DNA of 5,411 nt. It comes from Paracoccaceae bacterium. GTDB lineage: Bacteria > Pseudomonadota > Alphaproteobacteria > Rhodobacterales > Rhodobacteraceae. A program made the position numbers and the translations under genes. How positions within the stretch are numbered: the first letter of the stretch is position 1; the number at the start of each line of letters is the position of its first letter. The notes beneath the pieces are model-generated. The model made no database searches, was not told the DNA's origin, and saw only the letters and a program-made list of their open reading frames with translations. Where the stretch lies: contig SLQN01000002.1 of NCBI GenBank assembly GCA_007131465.1, positions 1-5,411 of the forward strand. The letters run 5' to 3'. This document shows, piece by piece, positions 1-5,411 of the stretch.

Positions 1-1
1 C

Positions 2-1138
2 GATCTGGATATCGCAAGCTGGGACAGCTACCCGCTGGGCTTTCTGTCGGACCGGCTGGAAGCGAGCGCCGTGCATAAGGCCCGCTATCTGCGCCAGGGC
101 GACCCGGATTTTCAGGCCTTCCATCATGACCTTTACCGCGCGGTCGGGCGCGGCCGCTGGTGGGTGATGGAGCAGCAGCCCGGCCCGGTCAACTGGGCCC
201 CCTACAACCCCGCGCCCCTGCCCGGCATGGTGCGGCTCTGGACATGGGAAGCATTCGCCCACGGGGCCGAGGCGGTGTGCTATTTCCGCTGGCGGCAGGC
301 CCCTTTCGCGCAGGAACAGATGCATGCGGGATTGTTGCGCCCCGACAGCGCGCCCGCGCCGGGGCTGGCGGAGGCAACGCAGGTCGCACAGGAACTTGCG
401 GACACGCCCGAGGCCGGGTGCAGCCCTGGCGATGTCGCGCTGGTCTTCGACTATGCCAGCGCCTGGGCCTGGGACACGCAGCCACAAGGCGCGGATTTCG
501 ACTATTTCCGCCTGTGCTTCGCCTGGTATCGCGCGTTGCGGCGGCTGGGCCTGAACATCGACACCGTTTCCCCCGACAGGCACGATTTCTCGGACTGGAA
601 ACTGGTGCTTGCGCCGGGGCTGTTCAGATTGCCTGATGCCTTGGCCCGCGCGCTGGACACCTGCCCCGGCACGGTGATGCTTGGCCCGCGCAGCAATTCC
701 AAGACCGCCGATTTCGCCATTCCCCGGCCCCTGCCCCCGGCATTGCCGGGGCTGGACGCGCGCGTCACCCGCGTCGAGAGCCTGCCCCCGGGCTGCGAGA
801 TAGCACTTGATGGGGCCGGCGCATTTCTGCACTGGGCCGAAGACCTGGAAGGCAGCGCCGAGACCCTCTTGCGCCGCGCCGATGGTCTGCCGGCGCTTTG
901 CCGCGCAGGCAAGTGGCAGTATCTGGCGGGCTGGCCTGCGGATGACAGCCTGCGCGATATCCTGCGCGCGCTGTGCCGCGCACAGGGCGTTGCGACAGTG
1001 GATTTGCCCGAAGGACTGCGCAGACGCGATGCGGGCATTGAGCGGTTCTGGTTCAATCATGGCCCTGACCCCGTTACCTTTGAGGGGCGCACCCTTCCCC
1101 CGGCCGGGGTCTTGCGGGAAACACGGCCGCCGGGGTGA
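2..1138 (+). CDS. Beta-galactosidase, glycoside hydrolase family 42 (C-terminal part, 5' truncated by window)
   Basis: The reading frame is open from the first full codon (position 2) to TGA at 1136-1138, so 378 residues are seen and the start lies before the window; full GH42 enzymes are usually about 640-700 residues. The family hydrolyses terminal beta-D-galactosides with retention, normally in the cytoplasm. The visible part begins at the end of the TIM barrel, with ASWDSYPLGF and then WWVMEQQPGPVNW, in which the Glu at 170-172 fits the family's catalytic nucleophile. The acid/base Glu should lie upstream, outside the window. RLWTWEAFAHGAEAVCYFRW is also typical of GH42. A trimerisation-type domain follows (from about GDVALVFDYASAW to the LAPGLFRLP region), then a small C-terminal beta domain ending in RFWFNHG and the PP-G-rich tail. 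A GTG at 71 is not the start, because conserved family sequence continues upstream of it. It is probably the end of a sugar-utilisation operon. The true natural substrate (lactose, plant or algal galactosides) cannot be told from this part. Confidence 0.9.
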   Translation, partial: DLDIASWDSYPLGFLSDRLEASAVHKARYLRQGDPDFQAFHHDLYRAVGRGRWWVMEQQPGPVNWAPYNPAPLPGMVRLWTWEAFAHGAEAVCYFRWRQAPFAQEQMHAGLLRPDSAPAPGLAEATQVAQELADTPEAGCSPGDVALVFDYASAWAWDTQPQGADFDYFRLCFAWYRALRRLGLNIDTVSPDRHDFSDWKLVLAPGLFRLPDALARALDTCPGTVMLGPRSNSKTADFAIPRPLPPALPGLDARVTRVESLPPGCEIALDGAGAFLHWAEDLEGSAETLLRRADGLPALCRAGKWQYLAGWPADDSLRDILRALCRAQGVATVDLPEGLRRRDAGIERFWFNHGPDPVTFEGRTLPPAGVLRETRPPG

Positions 1139-1147
1139 CGCGCCCTC

Positions 1148-1176
1148 TTGACCCGGATTGCCAGAACATGACTAAA
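1148..1176 (+). promoter_or_regulatory. Possible sigma-70-type promoter for mtgA
   Basis: TTGACC (1148-1153) matches the -35 consensus at five of six positions. A 17-bp spacer leads to ACTAAA (1171-1176), which matches the -10 consensus at only three of six. It lies in the 45-bp gap between the beta-galactosidase stop and mtgA, where a switch from sugar catabolism to cell-wall genes would call for a new promoter. If used, transcription would begin almost at the mtgA ATG (1184). The weak -10 element makes this tentative. Confidence 0.25.
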
Positions 1177-1183
1177 GCAGGGC

Positions 1184-1924
1184 ATGGCCCGAACCAGACC
1201 GACAAAGACGCGCAAGAAGCCTGCCCAGCCCAGCCGCATGGCAAGGCTGGCTGACGCTGTGCATTGGCTGTGGCGCAAGCTGTGGCGCGGCGTTGCGATT
1301 CTCTTTCTACTGGCTGTGGCCTGGGTGCTTCTCTATCGCGTCATAGCCCCGCCCGGCGGCATCTTCATGCTGCAGGAATACCGCCGCCTGGGCGAGATCC
1401 AGCGCCAATGGGTTCCGATGGACCAGATCGCCCCGGTCATGGCACGGTCCGTGATCGCGGCAGAGGATGCCAATTTCTGCCTGCATTGGGGCTTTGACAT
1501 GACCGAGATCCGCCGCGTCATCGCCCAGGGCAGCACGCGCGGGGCCTCGACCCTGTCGCAGCAGACCGCCAAGAACGTGTTTCTGTGGCATGGCCGCGAC
1601 TGGACCCGCAAGGCGCTGGAATCGGTTTTCACGCTGCTGATCGAAGGGCTGTGGCCCAAGCGCCGCATTCTGGAGATCTACCTCAATGTCGCCGAATTCG
1701 ACGAAGGCGTGTTTGGCGTCGAGGCTGCCGCGACGCGCTATTTCCGCACCACAGCCGCCGATCTGACGCCGTTGCAGGCCGCGCGGCTGGCCGCGGTTCT
1801 GCCCGCGCCCAAATCCCGCGACGCCGCCAATCCAAGCCAGTTCCTGCGCAACCGGACGTCTGCGATCATGGACGGGGCGGCCACAATCGCCCGCGATGGG
1901 CGTGCGGCCTGTATCGACGGTTGA
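1184..1924 (+). CDS. mtgA: Monofunctional biosynthetic peptidoglycan transglycosylase
   Basis: This 246-residue protein is a GT51 glycosyltransferase that polymerises lipid II into glycan strands on the periplasmic face of the inner membrane, without a transpeptidase domain. A basic N-terminus (about residues 1-36, rich in Arg/Lys) precedes one membrane anchor (about 36-52, GVAILFLLAVAWVLLYRV), giving the expected cytoplasm-in topology. The GT51 motifs follow in order: AAEDANFCLHWGFD (92-105, catalytic Glu94), RGASTLSQQTAKN (119-131), RKALES...KRRILEIYLNVAEF (142-172, carrying the second conserved Glu region), GVFGVEAAATRYF (175-187), and LTPLQAARLAAVLPAPKS (194-211). The length fits MtgA (about 220-250), and no penicillin-binding domain follows. 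The ATG at 1184 has no well-placed Shine-Dalgarno sequence (AGGG is only one base away). Met19 at 1238 is a possible alternative start that would keep the anchor. The FzlA-like gene follows after 62 bp on the same strand. Confidence 0.95.
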   Translation: MARTRPTKTRKKPAQPSRMARLADAVHWLWRKLWRGVAILFLLAVAWVLLYRVIAPPGGIFMLQEYRRLGEIQRQWVPMDQIAPVMARSVIAAEDANFCLHWGFDMTEIRRVIAQGSTRGASTLSQQTAKNVFLWHGRDWTRKALESVFTLLIEGLWPKRRILEIYLNVAEFDEGVFGVEAAATRYFRTTAADLTPLQAARLAAVLPAPKSRDAANPSQFLRNRTSAIMDGAATIARDGRAACIDG

Positions 1925-1947
1925 ACTTTCGGACCACACGCGTCAAG

Positions 1948-1964
1948 ACAGGGGCAATCCCTGT
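1948..1964 (+). other. Small inverted repeat in the mtgA to GST gap
   Basis: ACAGGG (1948-1953) and CCCTGT (1959-1964) are perfect complements around a 5-nt loop (GCAAT), the only clear palindrome in the 62-bp gap. No T-run follows (the next bases are ATATGG), so a normal intrinsic terminator is unlikely. It could be a weak attenuating or mRNA-stabilising hairpin, or an operator for the downstream genes. A 6-bp arm can also occur by chance in GC-rich DNA. Confidence 0.3.
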
Positions 1965-1986
1965 ATATGGAAGCAATCATATCCTC

Positions 1987-2652
1987 ATGGCCCGTCTCTA
2001 TCATGTCCCGCTCTCGCCCTTTTGTCGCAAGGTCCGGCTGACACTGGCCGAAAAGCGCATCGAGGTGGAACTCGTCGAGGAACGCTTCTGGGAACCCAGT
2101 CAGGATTTCATGCGCCGTAATCCGGCAGGCAAGGTCCCGGTCTTGCGCCTTGATGGCCGGATCCTGACCGAAAGCCAGGCTATTTGCGAATATCTGGACG
2201 AAACCATCCCCGATCCGCCGCTTGTCCCGCGCAATCCCGACCAGCGCTACGAGATGCGGCGCCTGTGCACCTGGTTCGACGACAAGTTTCAGGTCGAGGT
2301 CACGTCGAACCTGCTCTATGAACGCGTCAACAAGAAGATCATGAATCGCGGCTACCCGGATTCGCAGCGCATCAAGCTGGGCTCGGCACGGATCAAGTTT
2401 CACATCGACTATATGGACTGGATTCTGGGCCAGCGCCGCTGGCTGGCCGGAAATGACATGACGCTGGCGGATTTCACGGCCGCCGCGCATCTGTCCTGTC
2501 TCGATTACATCAATGATGTGGACTGGGACCGCTCCAGCCTCGTGCATGAATGGTATGCCAAGATCAAGTCGCGCCCGGCCTTCCGCACGCTTCTGGCCGA
2601 TGCTCTGCCGGGCATGCCGCCGCCCGCGCGCTACACGGATCTGGATTTCTGA
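1987..2652 (+). CDS. fzlA: Glutathione S-transferase family protein, probable FtsZ-associated FzlA
   Basis: This 221-residue protein has a complete GST fold. The thioredoxin-like N-terminal domain covers about 1-75: MARLYHVPLSPFCRKVRLTL with Ser10 and Cys13 at the active-site position, the cis-Pro motif GKVPVL (Pro51), and the glutathione-site Glu62-Ser63 in LTESQAICEYLDE. The all-helical C-terminal domain covers about 85-205 and has the N-capping box MTLADF (Thr159, Asp162). After the fold comes a Pro-rich tail, PGMPPPARYTDLDF. That acidic aromatic tail, the length and the place beside queG fit FzlA, which in Caulobacter binds FtsZ, curves filaments and promotes constriction. The family identification rests on my memory of the tail, not on an alignment. 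A plain detoxifying GST is the alternative. The ATG at 1987 is chosen because it starts right at the first beta strand and no closer start lies upstream; only a distant GGAAG (1969-1973, 13 nt away) precedes it. queG follows after 24 bp, suggesting co-transcription. Confidence 0.72.
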   Translation: MARLYHVPLSPFCRKVRLTLAEKRIEVELVEERFWEPSQDFMRRNPAGKVPVLRLDGRILTESQAICEYLDETIPDPPLVPRNPDQRYEMRRLCTWFDDKFQVEVTSNLLYERVNKKIMNRGYPDSQRIKLGSARIKFHIDYMDWILGQRRWLAGNDMTLADFTAAAHLSCLDYINDVDWDRSSLVHEWYAKIKSRPAFRTLLADALPGMPPPARYTDLDF

Positions 2653-2676
2653 TCCGTCTTGCCCCATGTCCCGGTC

Positions 2677-3753
2677 ATGAACACCGCACTCAAATCGGCC
2701 CTGATGGCCGAGGCCCGTCGCCTTGGCTTTGACGCCTGCGGGGTAACACGCCCCGATGCCATCCCCGACGCGCCAGCGCGGCTTGCGCAATTCGTGGCCG
2801 AGGGGCGGCATGGCCAGATGGGCTGGATGGCCGAGCGGATGGCCTGGCGCGGCAACCCGGCCGCCCTGTGGCGCGAGGCCCGCAGCATCATCCTGCTGGC
2901 CGAAAGCTACACGCCCGAACATGACCCGCTGGACCTGCTGAAACTGCGCGACAAGGGGGTGATCTCTGCCTATGCGCTGGGGCGCGATTACCATGATGTC
3001 GTCAAGAAACGGCTGAAACATCTGGGCCGCTGGCTGATCGCGCAAGCCGGGGGCGAGATCAAGGTCTTTGTCGATACCGCCCCGGTCATGGAAAAGCCCC
3101 TTGCCGCGCGCGCCGGGCTTGGCTGGCAGGGCAAGCATACCAACCTCTTGTCACGCGATCTGGGCAACTGGTTCTTTCTGGGGGCGATCTTCACCACGCT
3201 GGAGTTGCCCGACGATGCGCCCGCGCGCGAAAACTGCGGATCTTGCCGCGCCTGTCTGGATATCTGCCCGACCGATGCCTTCCCCGCGCCGTTCCAGCTT
3301 GATGCGCGGCGCTGCATCTCCTACCTGACCATCGAACATGACGGACCCGTGCCGCTGGAGTTGCGCGCAAAGATGGGCAACCGCATCTATGGCTGTGACG
3401 ATTGCCTGGCCGTCTGCCCGTGGAACAAGTTCGCCCAGACCGCGTCTGAGGCGAAATATGCCGCGCGCGACGGCATGGTCGCGCCCGATCTGGGCGACCT
3501 GGCCGCGCTCGACGATGCGGGCTTCCGGGCAAGGTTTTCAGGCGCGCCGATCAAGCGCATCGGGCGGGGCCGGTTTGTGCGTAACGTCCTCTATGCGATC
3601 GGCAATTCCGGCAGCGCGCGGCTGATGACTGCTGCACAAGCCCTTTGCAATGACCCCGATGCGACCGTCGCCGACGCCGCGCGCTGGGCGGTGACGCGGC
3701 TCAGCGCAACGCCCGCGGCAGCGCCGGGCGCGGACACGCGCCCACGATCCTGA
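2677..3753 (+). CDS. queG: Epoxyqueuosine reductase
   Basis: QueG reduces epoxyqueuosine at tRNA position 34 to queuosine, the last step of Q synthesis, using cobalamin and two [4Fe-4S] clusters in the cytoplasm. From ATG 2677 the protein has 358 residues, normal for the family. Visible landmarks are [15 protein letters not shown] (about 102-116, cobalamin-side region), [20 protein letters not shown] (133-152) with the presumed catalytic acid Asp133, [11 protein letters not shown] (163-173), the ferredoxin motif [12 protein letters not shown] (Cys187, 190, 193, 197), [11 protein letters not shown] (Cys213), and [13 protein letters not shown] (Cys240, 243, 247). All eight cluster Cys are therefore present. 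The C-terminal part (about 280-342) resembles the HEAT-like tRNA-binding repeat region. A TTG at 2659 could add six residues (PHVPV then Met); ATG 2677 is preferred because family similarity begins just after it, though neither start has a good Shine-Dalgarno sequence. It is last in the mtgA-fzlA-queG run and convergent with zapE. Confidence 0.95.
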   Translation: MNTALKSALMAEARRLGFDACGVTRPDAIPDAPARLAQFVAEGRHGQMGWMAERMAWRGNPAALWREARSIILLAESYTPEHDPLDLLKLRDKGVISAYALGRDYHDVVKKRLKHLGRWLIAQAGGEIKVFVDTAPVMEKPLAARAGLGWQGKHTNLLSRDLGNWFFLGAIFTTLELPDDAPARENCGSCRACLDICPTDAFPAPFQLDARRCISYLTIEHDGPVPLELRAKMGNRIYGCDDCLAVCPWNKFAQTASEAKYAARDGMVAPDLGDLAALDDAGFRARFSGAPIKRIGRGRFVRNVLYAIGNSGSARLMTAAQALCNDPDATVADAARWAVTRLSATPAAAPGADTRPRS

Positions 3754-3778
3754 CCCCCTCGATGGGGGAAAGGATCGT
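3744..3778 (+). terminator. Two-part hairpin across the queG stop codon, candidate bidirectional terminator
   Basis: The outer arms ACGATCCT (3744-3751) and AGGATCGT (3771-3778) are an exact 8-bp inverted repeat. Inside them, after a 2x2 mismatch (GA opposite AA), CCCCC (3754-3758) pairs with GGGGG (3764-3768) around the loop TCGAT. The stem therefore has 13 base pairs in total and includes the last queG codons and its TGA. It sits between convergent genes and is symmetric, so it could act for both transcripts. Neither side has a T-run, so it is not a textbook intrinsic terminator; it may act by RNA protection or with Rho. Confidence 0.55.
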
Positions 3779-3779
3779 C

Positions 3780-3809
3780 CCCCCTCGCGCCCCCTCACGC
3801 CCCCCAGTC
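3780..3809. repeat. Degenerate C-rich decamer tandem repeat at the queG/zapE junction
   Basis: Three adjacent 10-base units are visible: CCCCCTCGCG (3780-3789), CCCCCTCACG (3790-3799) and CCCCCCAGTC (3800-3809). A further similar unit, CCCCCTCGAT, lies at 3754-3763 inside the hairpin. The repeat covers the zapE stop codon and its last four codons. On the zapE-sense strand it gives G-runs of 6, 5 and 6 separated by 5-nt spacers. The unit count is small and the repeat imperfect, so it may be only a remnant of local slippage. Confidence 0.45.
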
Positions 3810-4874
3810 GGCAGCCTGCATCTCCCGCAGCCGCGACGCCGTGCGCGCGAATTCGAACGACCCGGCCCCTTCGGTATACAGCCGCTCAGGCTCGGACGCT
3901 GCCGAGGCGATCAGCCGCACGCGCGCCTCGTAAAGCGCGTCGATCAGGGTCACGAACCGCTTGGCCTCATTGTAATTCGACGCGGTCAGATAGGGCACGT
4001 CCTCGATCATGAGCACCCGCAACGCCTCGGCCAGTGCCAGATAATCGGCCGGGCCAAGCGGCTGGCCGCACAGATCCCAGAATCGCGCCTGACCCACCCC
4101 GTTATGGGCATGCGGGATCACGACATCACGCCCCTTGACCTTCAGGACCAGCGGCTGGCCCGGATCATGCCCGGTCAACTCGTCCCAGATGCGCGCCATC
4201 TCGGCGCGCGCCGCCGCATCGGCGGGATTGAACCAGACCTGCGCGCCCGCCAGCCGGTGCTGGCGGTAATCGGTTTCCGACACCAGCTCATGCACCTGCA
4301 TCCGGGTCTTGATCATCTCGATGAACGGCACGAACAGCGCCCGGTTCAACCCGTCCTTATACAGATCATCAGGAACCCGGTTCGATGTGGTCACGATGGC
4401 CACGCCCGCCTCCAGCAACCGCTCGAACAGCCGCCCCACGATCATCGCATCGGTGATATCCGTGATCTGCATCTCGTCAAAAGCCAGCACGCGCACCGCA
4501 CCCGCCACCGCGTCCGCCACCGGGGCCAGCGCGTCATCGACCCCGCGCTGGCGGGCGGCGTGCATCCCGGCGTGGATTTCCTGCATGAAGGCATGGAAAT
4601 GCACCCGGCGGTTGGGAATGCCGTCCAGCTGGGTCACGAACAGGTCCATCAGCATCGACTTGCCGCGCCCCACCCCCCCCCACAGATAAAGCCCCGGCGC
4701 GGGCAGAGGCTTGCGCCGCCCCAGAAGCCCGCGCAGGCCGGGCTTGGGCACGGGGCGGTCAAGATGCTCAAGGATCGGGGCGAACAGCGCACAGGCCGCA
4801 CGTTGCGCGGCATCGGGGCGCAGTTCCCCGCTGTCAACCAGTGCGTCATATCTGCGTGTCAGCCTGTCCGTCAT
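3795..4874 (-). CDS. zapE: AFG1/ZapE-type cell division ATPase
   Basis: The protein has 359 residues and belongs to the AFG1-like ATPases. The E. coli member, ZapE, is Z-ring-associated and destabilises FtsZ polymers with ATP; mitochondrial AFG1/LACE1 is linked to respiratory-chain protein turnover. The P-loop is LYLWGGVGRGKSMLMD (62-77, Lys72-Ser73). HFHAFMQEIHAGMH (93-105 region) is a family hallmark. Walker B is VLAFDEMQITDITDAM (129-144, Asp133-Glu134), and the sensor-1-like strand is IVTTSNRVPDDLYKDGLNR (160-178). The C-terminal half keeps YLTASNYNEAKRFVTLIDALYE (295-316) and FEFARTASRLREMQ (340-353). The ATG at 4874 is chosen because MTDRLTRRYDALVDSGELRP matches the family N-terminus; the frame stays open upstream to 5234, but that stretch looks noncoding and would overlap the divergent sseA start. 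There is no clear Shine-Dalgarno sequence. The P-loop is encoded through a run of nine G (positions 4673-4681). The C-terminal codons lie in the G-rich repeat. Confidence 0.94.
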   Translation of the reverse strand: MTDRLTRRYDALVDSGELRPDAAQRAACALFAPILEHLDRPVPKPGLRGLLGRRKPLPAPGLYLWGGVGRGKSMLMDLFVTQLDGIPNRRVHFHAFMQEIHAGMHAARQRGVDDALAPVADAVAGAVRVLAFDEMQITDITDAMIVGRLFERLLEAGVAIVTTSNRVPDDLYKDGLNRALFVPFIEMIKTRMQVHELVSETDYRQHRLAGAQVWFNPADAAARAEMARIWDELTGHDPGQPLVLKVKGRDVVIPHAHNGVGQARFWDLCGQPLGPADYLALAEALRVLMIEDVPYLTASNYNEAKRFVTLIDALYEARVRLIASAASEPERLYTEGAGSFEFARTASRLREMQAADWGA

Positions 4875-5007
4875 GGCGCGCAGGGATACGGCAAAGCCGC
4901 AGGCATGGGAAGGCCCTCGTGCTGTCTTGTCCGCCAGTGTCTTGCCAGCCTGCCTGCGCCCGGTTAGGGGTAGGCATAGCAGGTGGGCTTGAAGATGAGG
5001 GCGCAAC
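4875..5007. promoter_or_regulatory. Divergent intergenic region between zapE and sseA
   Basis: This 133-bp gap must hold the 5' signals of both divergent genes. No strong -35/-10 pair is visible on either strand; TTGCCA (4942-4947) is a plausible sseA -35 element but has no good -10 partner. A direct repeat of TGTCTTG occurs at 4923-4929 and 4938-4944 (period 15 bp), followed by CC within three bases in both copies. It could be a regulator site or chance. Confidence 0.4.
4997..5001 (+). promoter_or_regulatory. Ribosome binding site of sseA
   Basis: GAGGG lies six bases before the ATG at 5008, giving standard Shine-Dalgarno spacing. It is the only clear ribosome binding site in the window and it fixes the sseA start. 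Confidence 0.75.
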
Positions 5008-5411
5008 ATGGATGATCCGAAAACGCTGGTGTCGACCGACTGGCTGGCCGCACATCTCAATGACCCGGACCTGCGTATTCTTGATGCAAGCTGGTACTTG
5101 CCGCAGATGGACCGCGATGCCCGCGCCGAATACGAGGCCGGGCATATTCCCGGCGCGCGGTTTTTCGATATCGACGAGATCAGCGACCACCGCTCGGACC
5201 TGCCGCATATGGCCCCGCCGGTCGAGAAATTCATGTCGCGCCTGCGCGCGATGGGTGTGGGCGACGGGCATCAGGTGGTGGTCTATGACGGGATGGGGCT
5301 GTTTTCCGCCGCCCGCGTGTGGTGGCTGTTTCGGCTGATGGGCAAGCGCGATGTCGCCGTGCTTGATGGCGGGTTTCCCAAATGGCAGGCCGAGGGGCGC
5401 GCGGTCGAGGA
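5008..5411 (+). CDS. sseA: 3-mercaptopyruvate sulfurtransferase / thiosulfate sulfurtransferase SseA (N-terminal part, 3' truncated by window)
   Basis: 134 codons are visible from the ATG at 5008; full SseA-type proteins are about 280 residues with two rhodanese domains. They move sulfur from 3-mercaptopyruvate (or thiosulfate) to thiol or cyanide acceptors in the cytoplasm. The seen part is the N-terminal, non-catalytic rhodanese domain: STDWLAAHLNDPDLRILDAS (9-28), EYEAGHIPGARFFDIDEISD (41-60), LPHMAPPVEKFMSRLRAMGV (65-84), and VVVYDGMGLFSAARVWWLFR (90-109) followed by VLDGGFPKW (118-126). Asp94 occupies the place where an active rhodanese domain has its Cys, as expected for the first domain. 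The catalytic Cys, whose following loop would separate mercaptopyruvate from thiosulfate specificity, lies outside the window. SseA is thus the best call, but substrate preference is unproven. The gene is divergent from zapE with a 133-bp gap and has a good Shine-Dalgarno sequence. Confidence 0.92.
   Translation, partial: MDDPKTLVSTDWLAAHLNDPDLRILDASWYLPQMDRDARAEYEAGHIPGARFFDIDEISDHRSDLPHMAPPVEKFMSRLRAMGVGDGHQVVVYDGMGLFSAARVWWLFRLMGKRDVAVLDGGFPKWQAEGRAVE

Noticed and set aside
1098..1135. CCCCGGCCGGGG palindrome (1098-1109), and CCCCGGC (1098-1104) pairing with GCCGGGG (1129-1135), near the beta-galactosidase stop, as a terminator
   Set aside because: It lies in codons of a GC-rich gene end and no T-run follows. 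Such palindromes are expected at this base composition.
71..1138. GTG at 71 as the true start of a short 355-residue protein
   Set aside because: The frame is open back to position 2, and those residues (ASWDSYPLGF) belong to the GH42 barrel, so the gene starts outside the window.
1738..3138. Long minus-strand open frame (466 codons) opposite mtgA, the GST gene and the queG start
   Set aside because: It is antisense to three genes with clear family motifs. Its translation has no recognisable domain, and it spans two gene boundaries. High third-position GC in the real genes removes stops on the opposite strand.
4898..4958. Inverted repeat CGCAGGCA (4898-4905) and TGCCTGCG (4951-4958) in the zapE/sseA gap
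   Set aside because: Eight-base arms 45 bp apart in GC-rich DNA, with no further symmetry, are likely chance.
3762..4967. Long plus-strand open frame (401 codons) opposite zapE
   Set aside because: The translation is His/Arg/Pro/Gln-rich low-complexity sequence without motifs, while the minus strand encodes a full ZapE. It is an antisense shadow.
4875..5234. N-terminal extension of zapE by 120 residues up to 5234
   Set aside because: The extension has no family similarity, crosses the divergent gap and would lie antisense to the sseA start, whereas Met at 4874 matches the normal N-terminus.
1..5411. Search for defence, CRISPR, phage, toxin-antitoxin or transposon elements
   Set aside because: Apart from the short junctions described, all DNA is taken by six well-known metabolic, cell-wall, division or tRNA-modification genes. 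No terminal inverted repeats, spacer arrays, tRNA-like segments or recombinase motifs were seen.

Overview
The window is GC-rich (strong G/C preference at third codon positions), densely coding, and reads as chromosomal DNA of an alphaproteobacterium, most likely Rhodobacteraceae. This assignment is an inference from protein character, gene set and base composition; no rRNA or other marker is present. All six genes belong to known families. I see no tRNA, rRNA, CRISPR array, insertion sequence, attachment site or phage gene.

Layout: (1) Positions 2-1138, plus strand, hold the 3' part of a GH42 beta-galactosidase gene cut by the window start; it is the only accessory (sugar catabolism) gene. 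(2) Positions 1184-3753, plus strand, hold three closely spaced genes, probably one transcription unit: mtgA (monofunctional peptidoglycan glycosyltransferase), a glutathione S-transferase-fold protein that looks like FzlA, the alphaproteobacterial FtsZ-associated protein, and queG (epoxyqueuosine reductase, last step of queuosine synthesis in tRNA). (3) Positions 3744-3778 hold a two-part hairpin across the queG stop codon, followed by C-rich decamer repeats, at the convergent junction with the next gene. (4) Positions 3795-4874, minus strand, hold zapE, an AFG1-type P-loop ATPase. (5) Positions 4875-5007 form a divergent intergenic region. (6) Positions 5008-5411, plus strand, hold the start of a two-domain sulfurtransferase of the SseA (3-mercaptopyruvate sulfurtransferase) type, cut by the window end.

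Functionally, mtgA (septal or lateral glycan polymerisation), the FzlA-like protein (FtsZ filament curvature and constriction in Caulobacter) and zapE (a Z-ring-associated ATPase in E. coli) make a small envelope and division neighbourhood, with queG embedded as a tRNA modification gene. The beta-galactosidase and the sulfurtransferase appear unrelated to that theme.

I found no convincing undescribed system. The less ordinary signals are a run of nine G on the coding strand inside the Walker A loop of zapE, the 35-nt hairpin that includes the queG stop codon, the G-rich repeat at the zapE 3' end, and the likely FzlA identity of a gene that would usually be labelled only as a generic GST.
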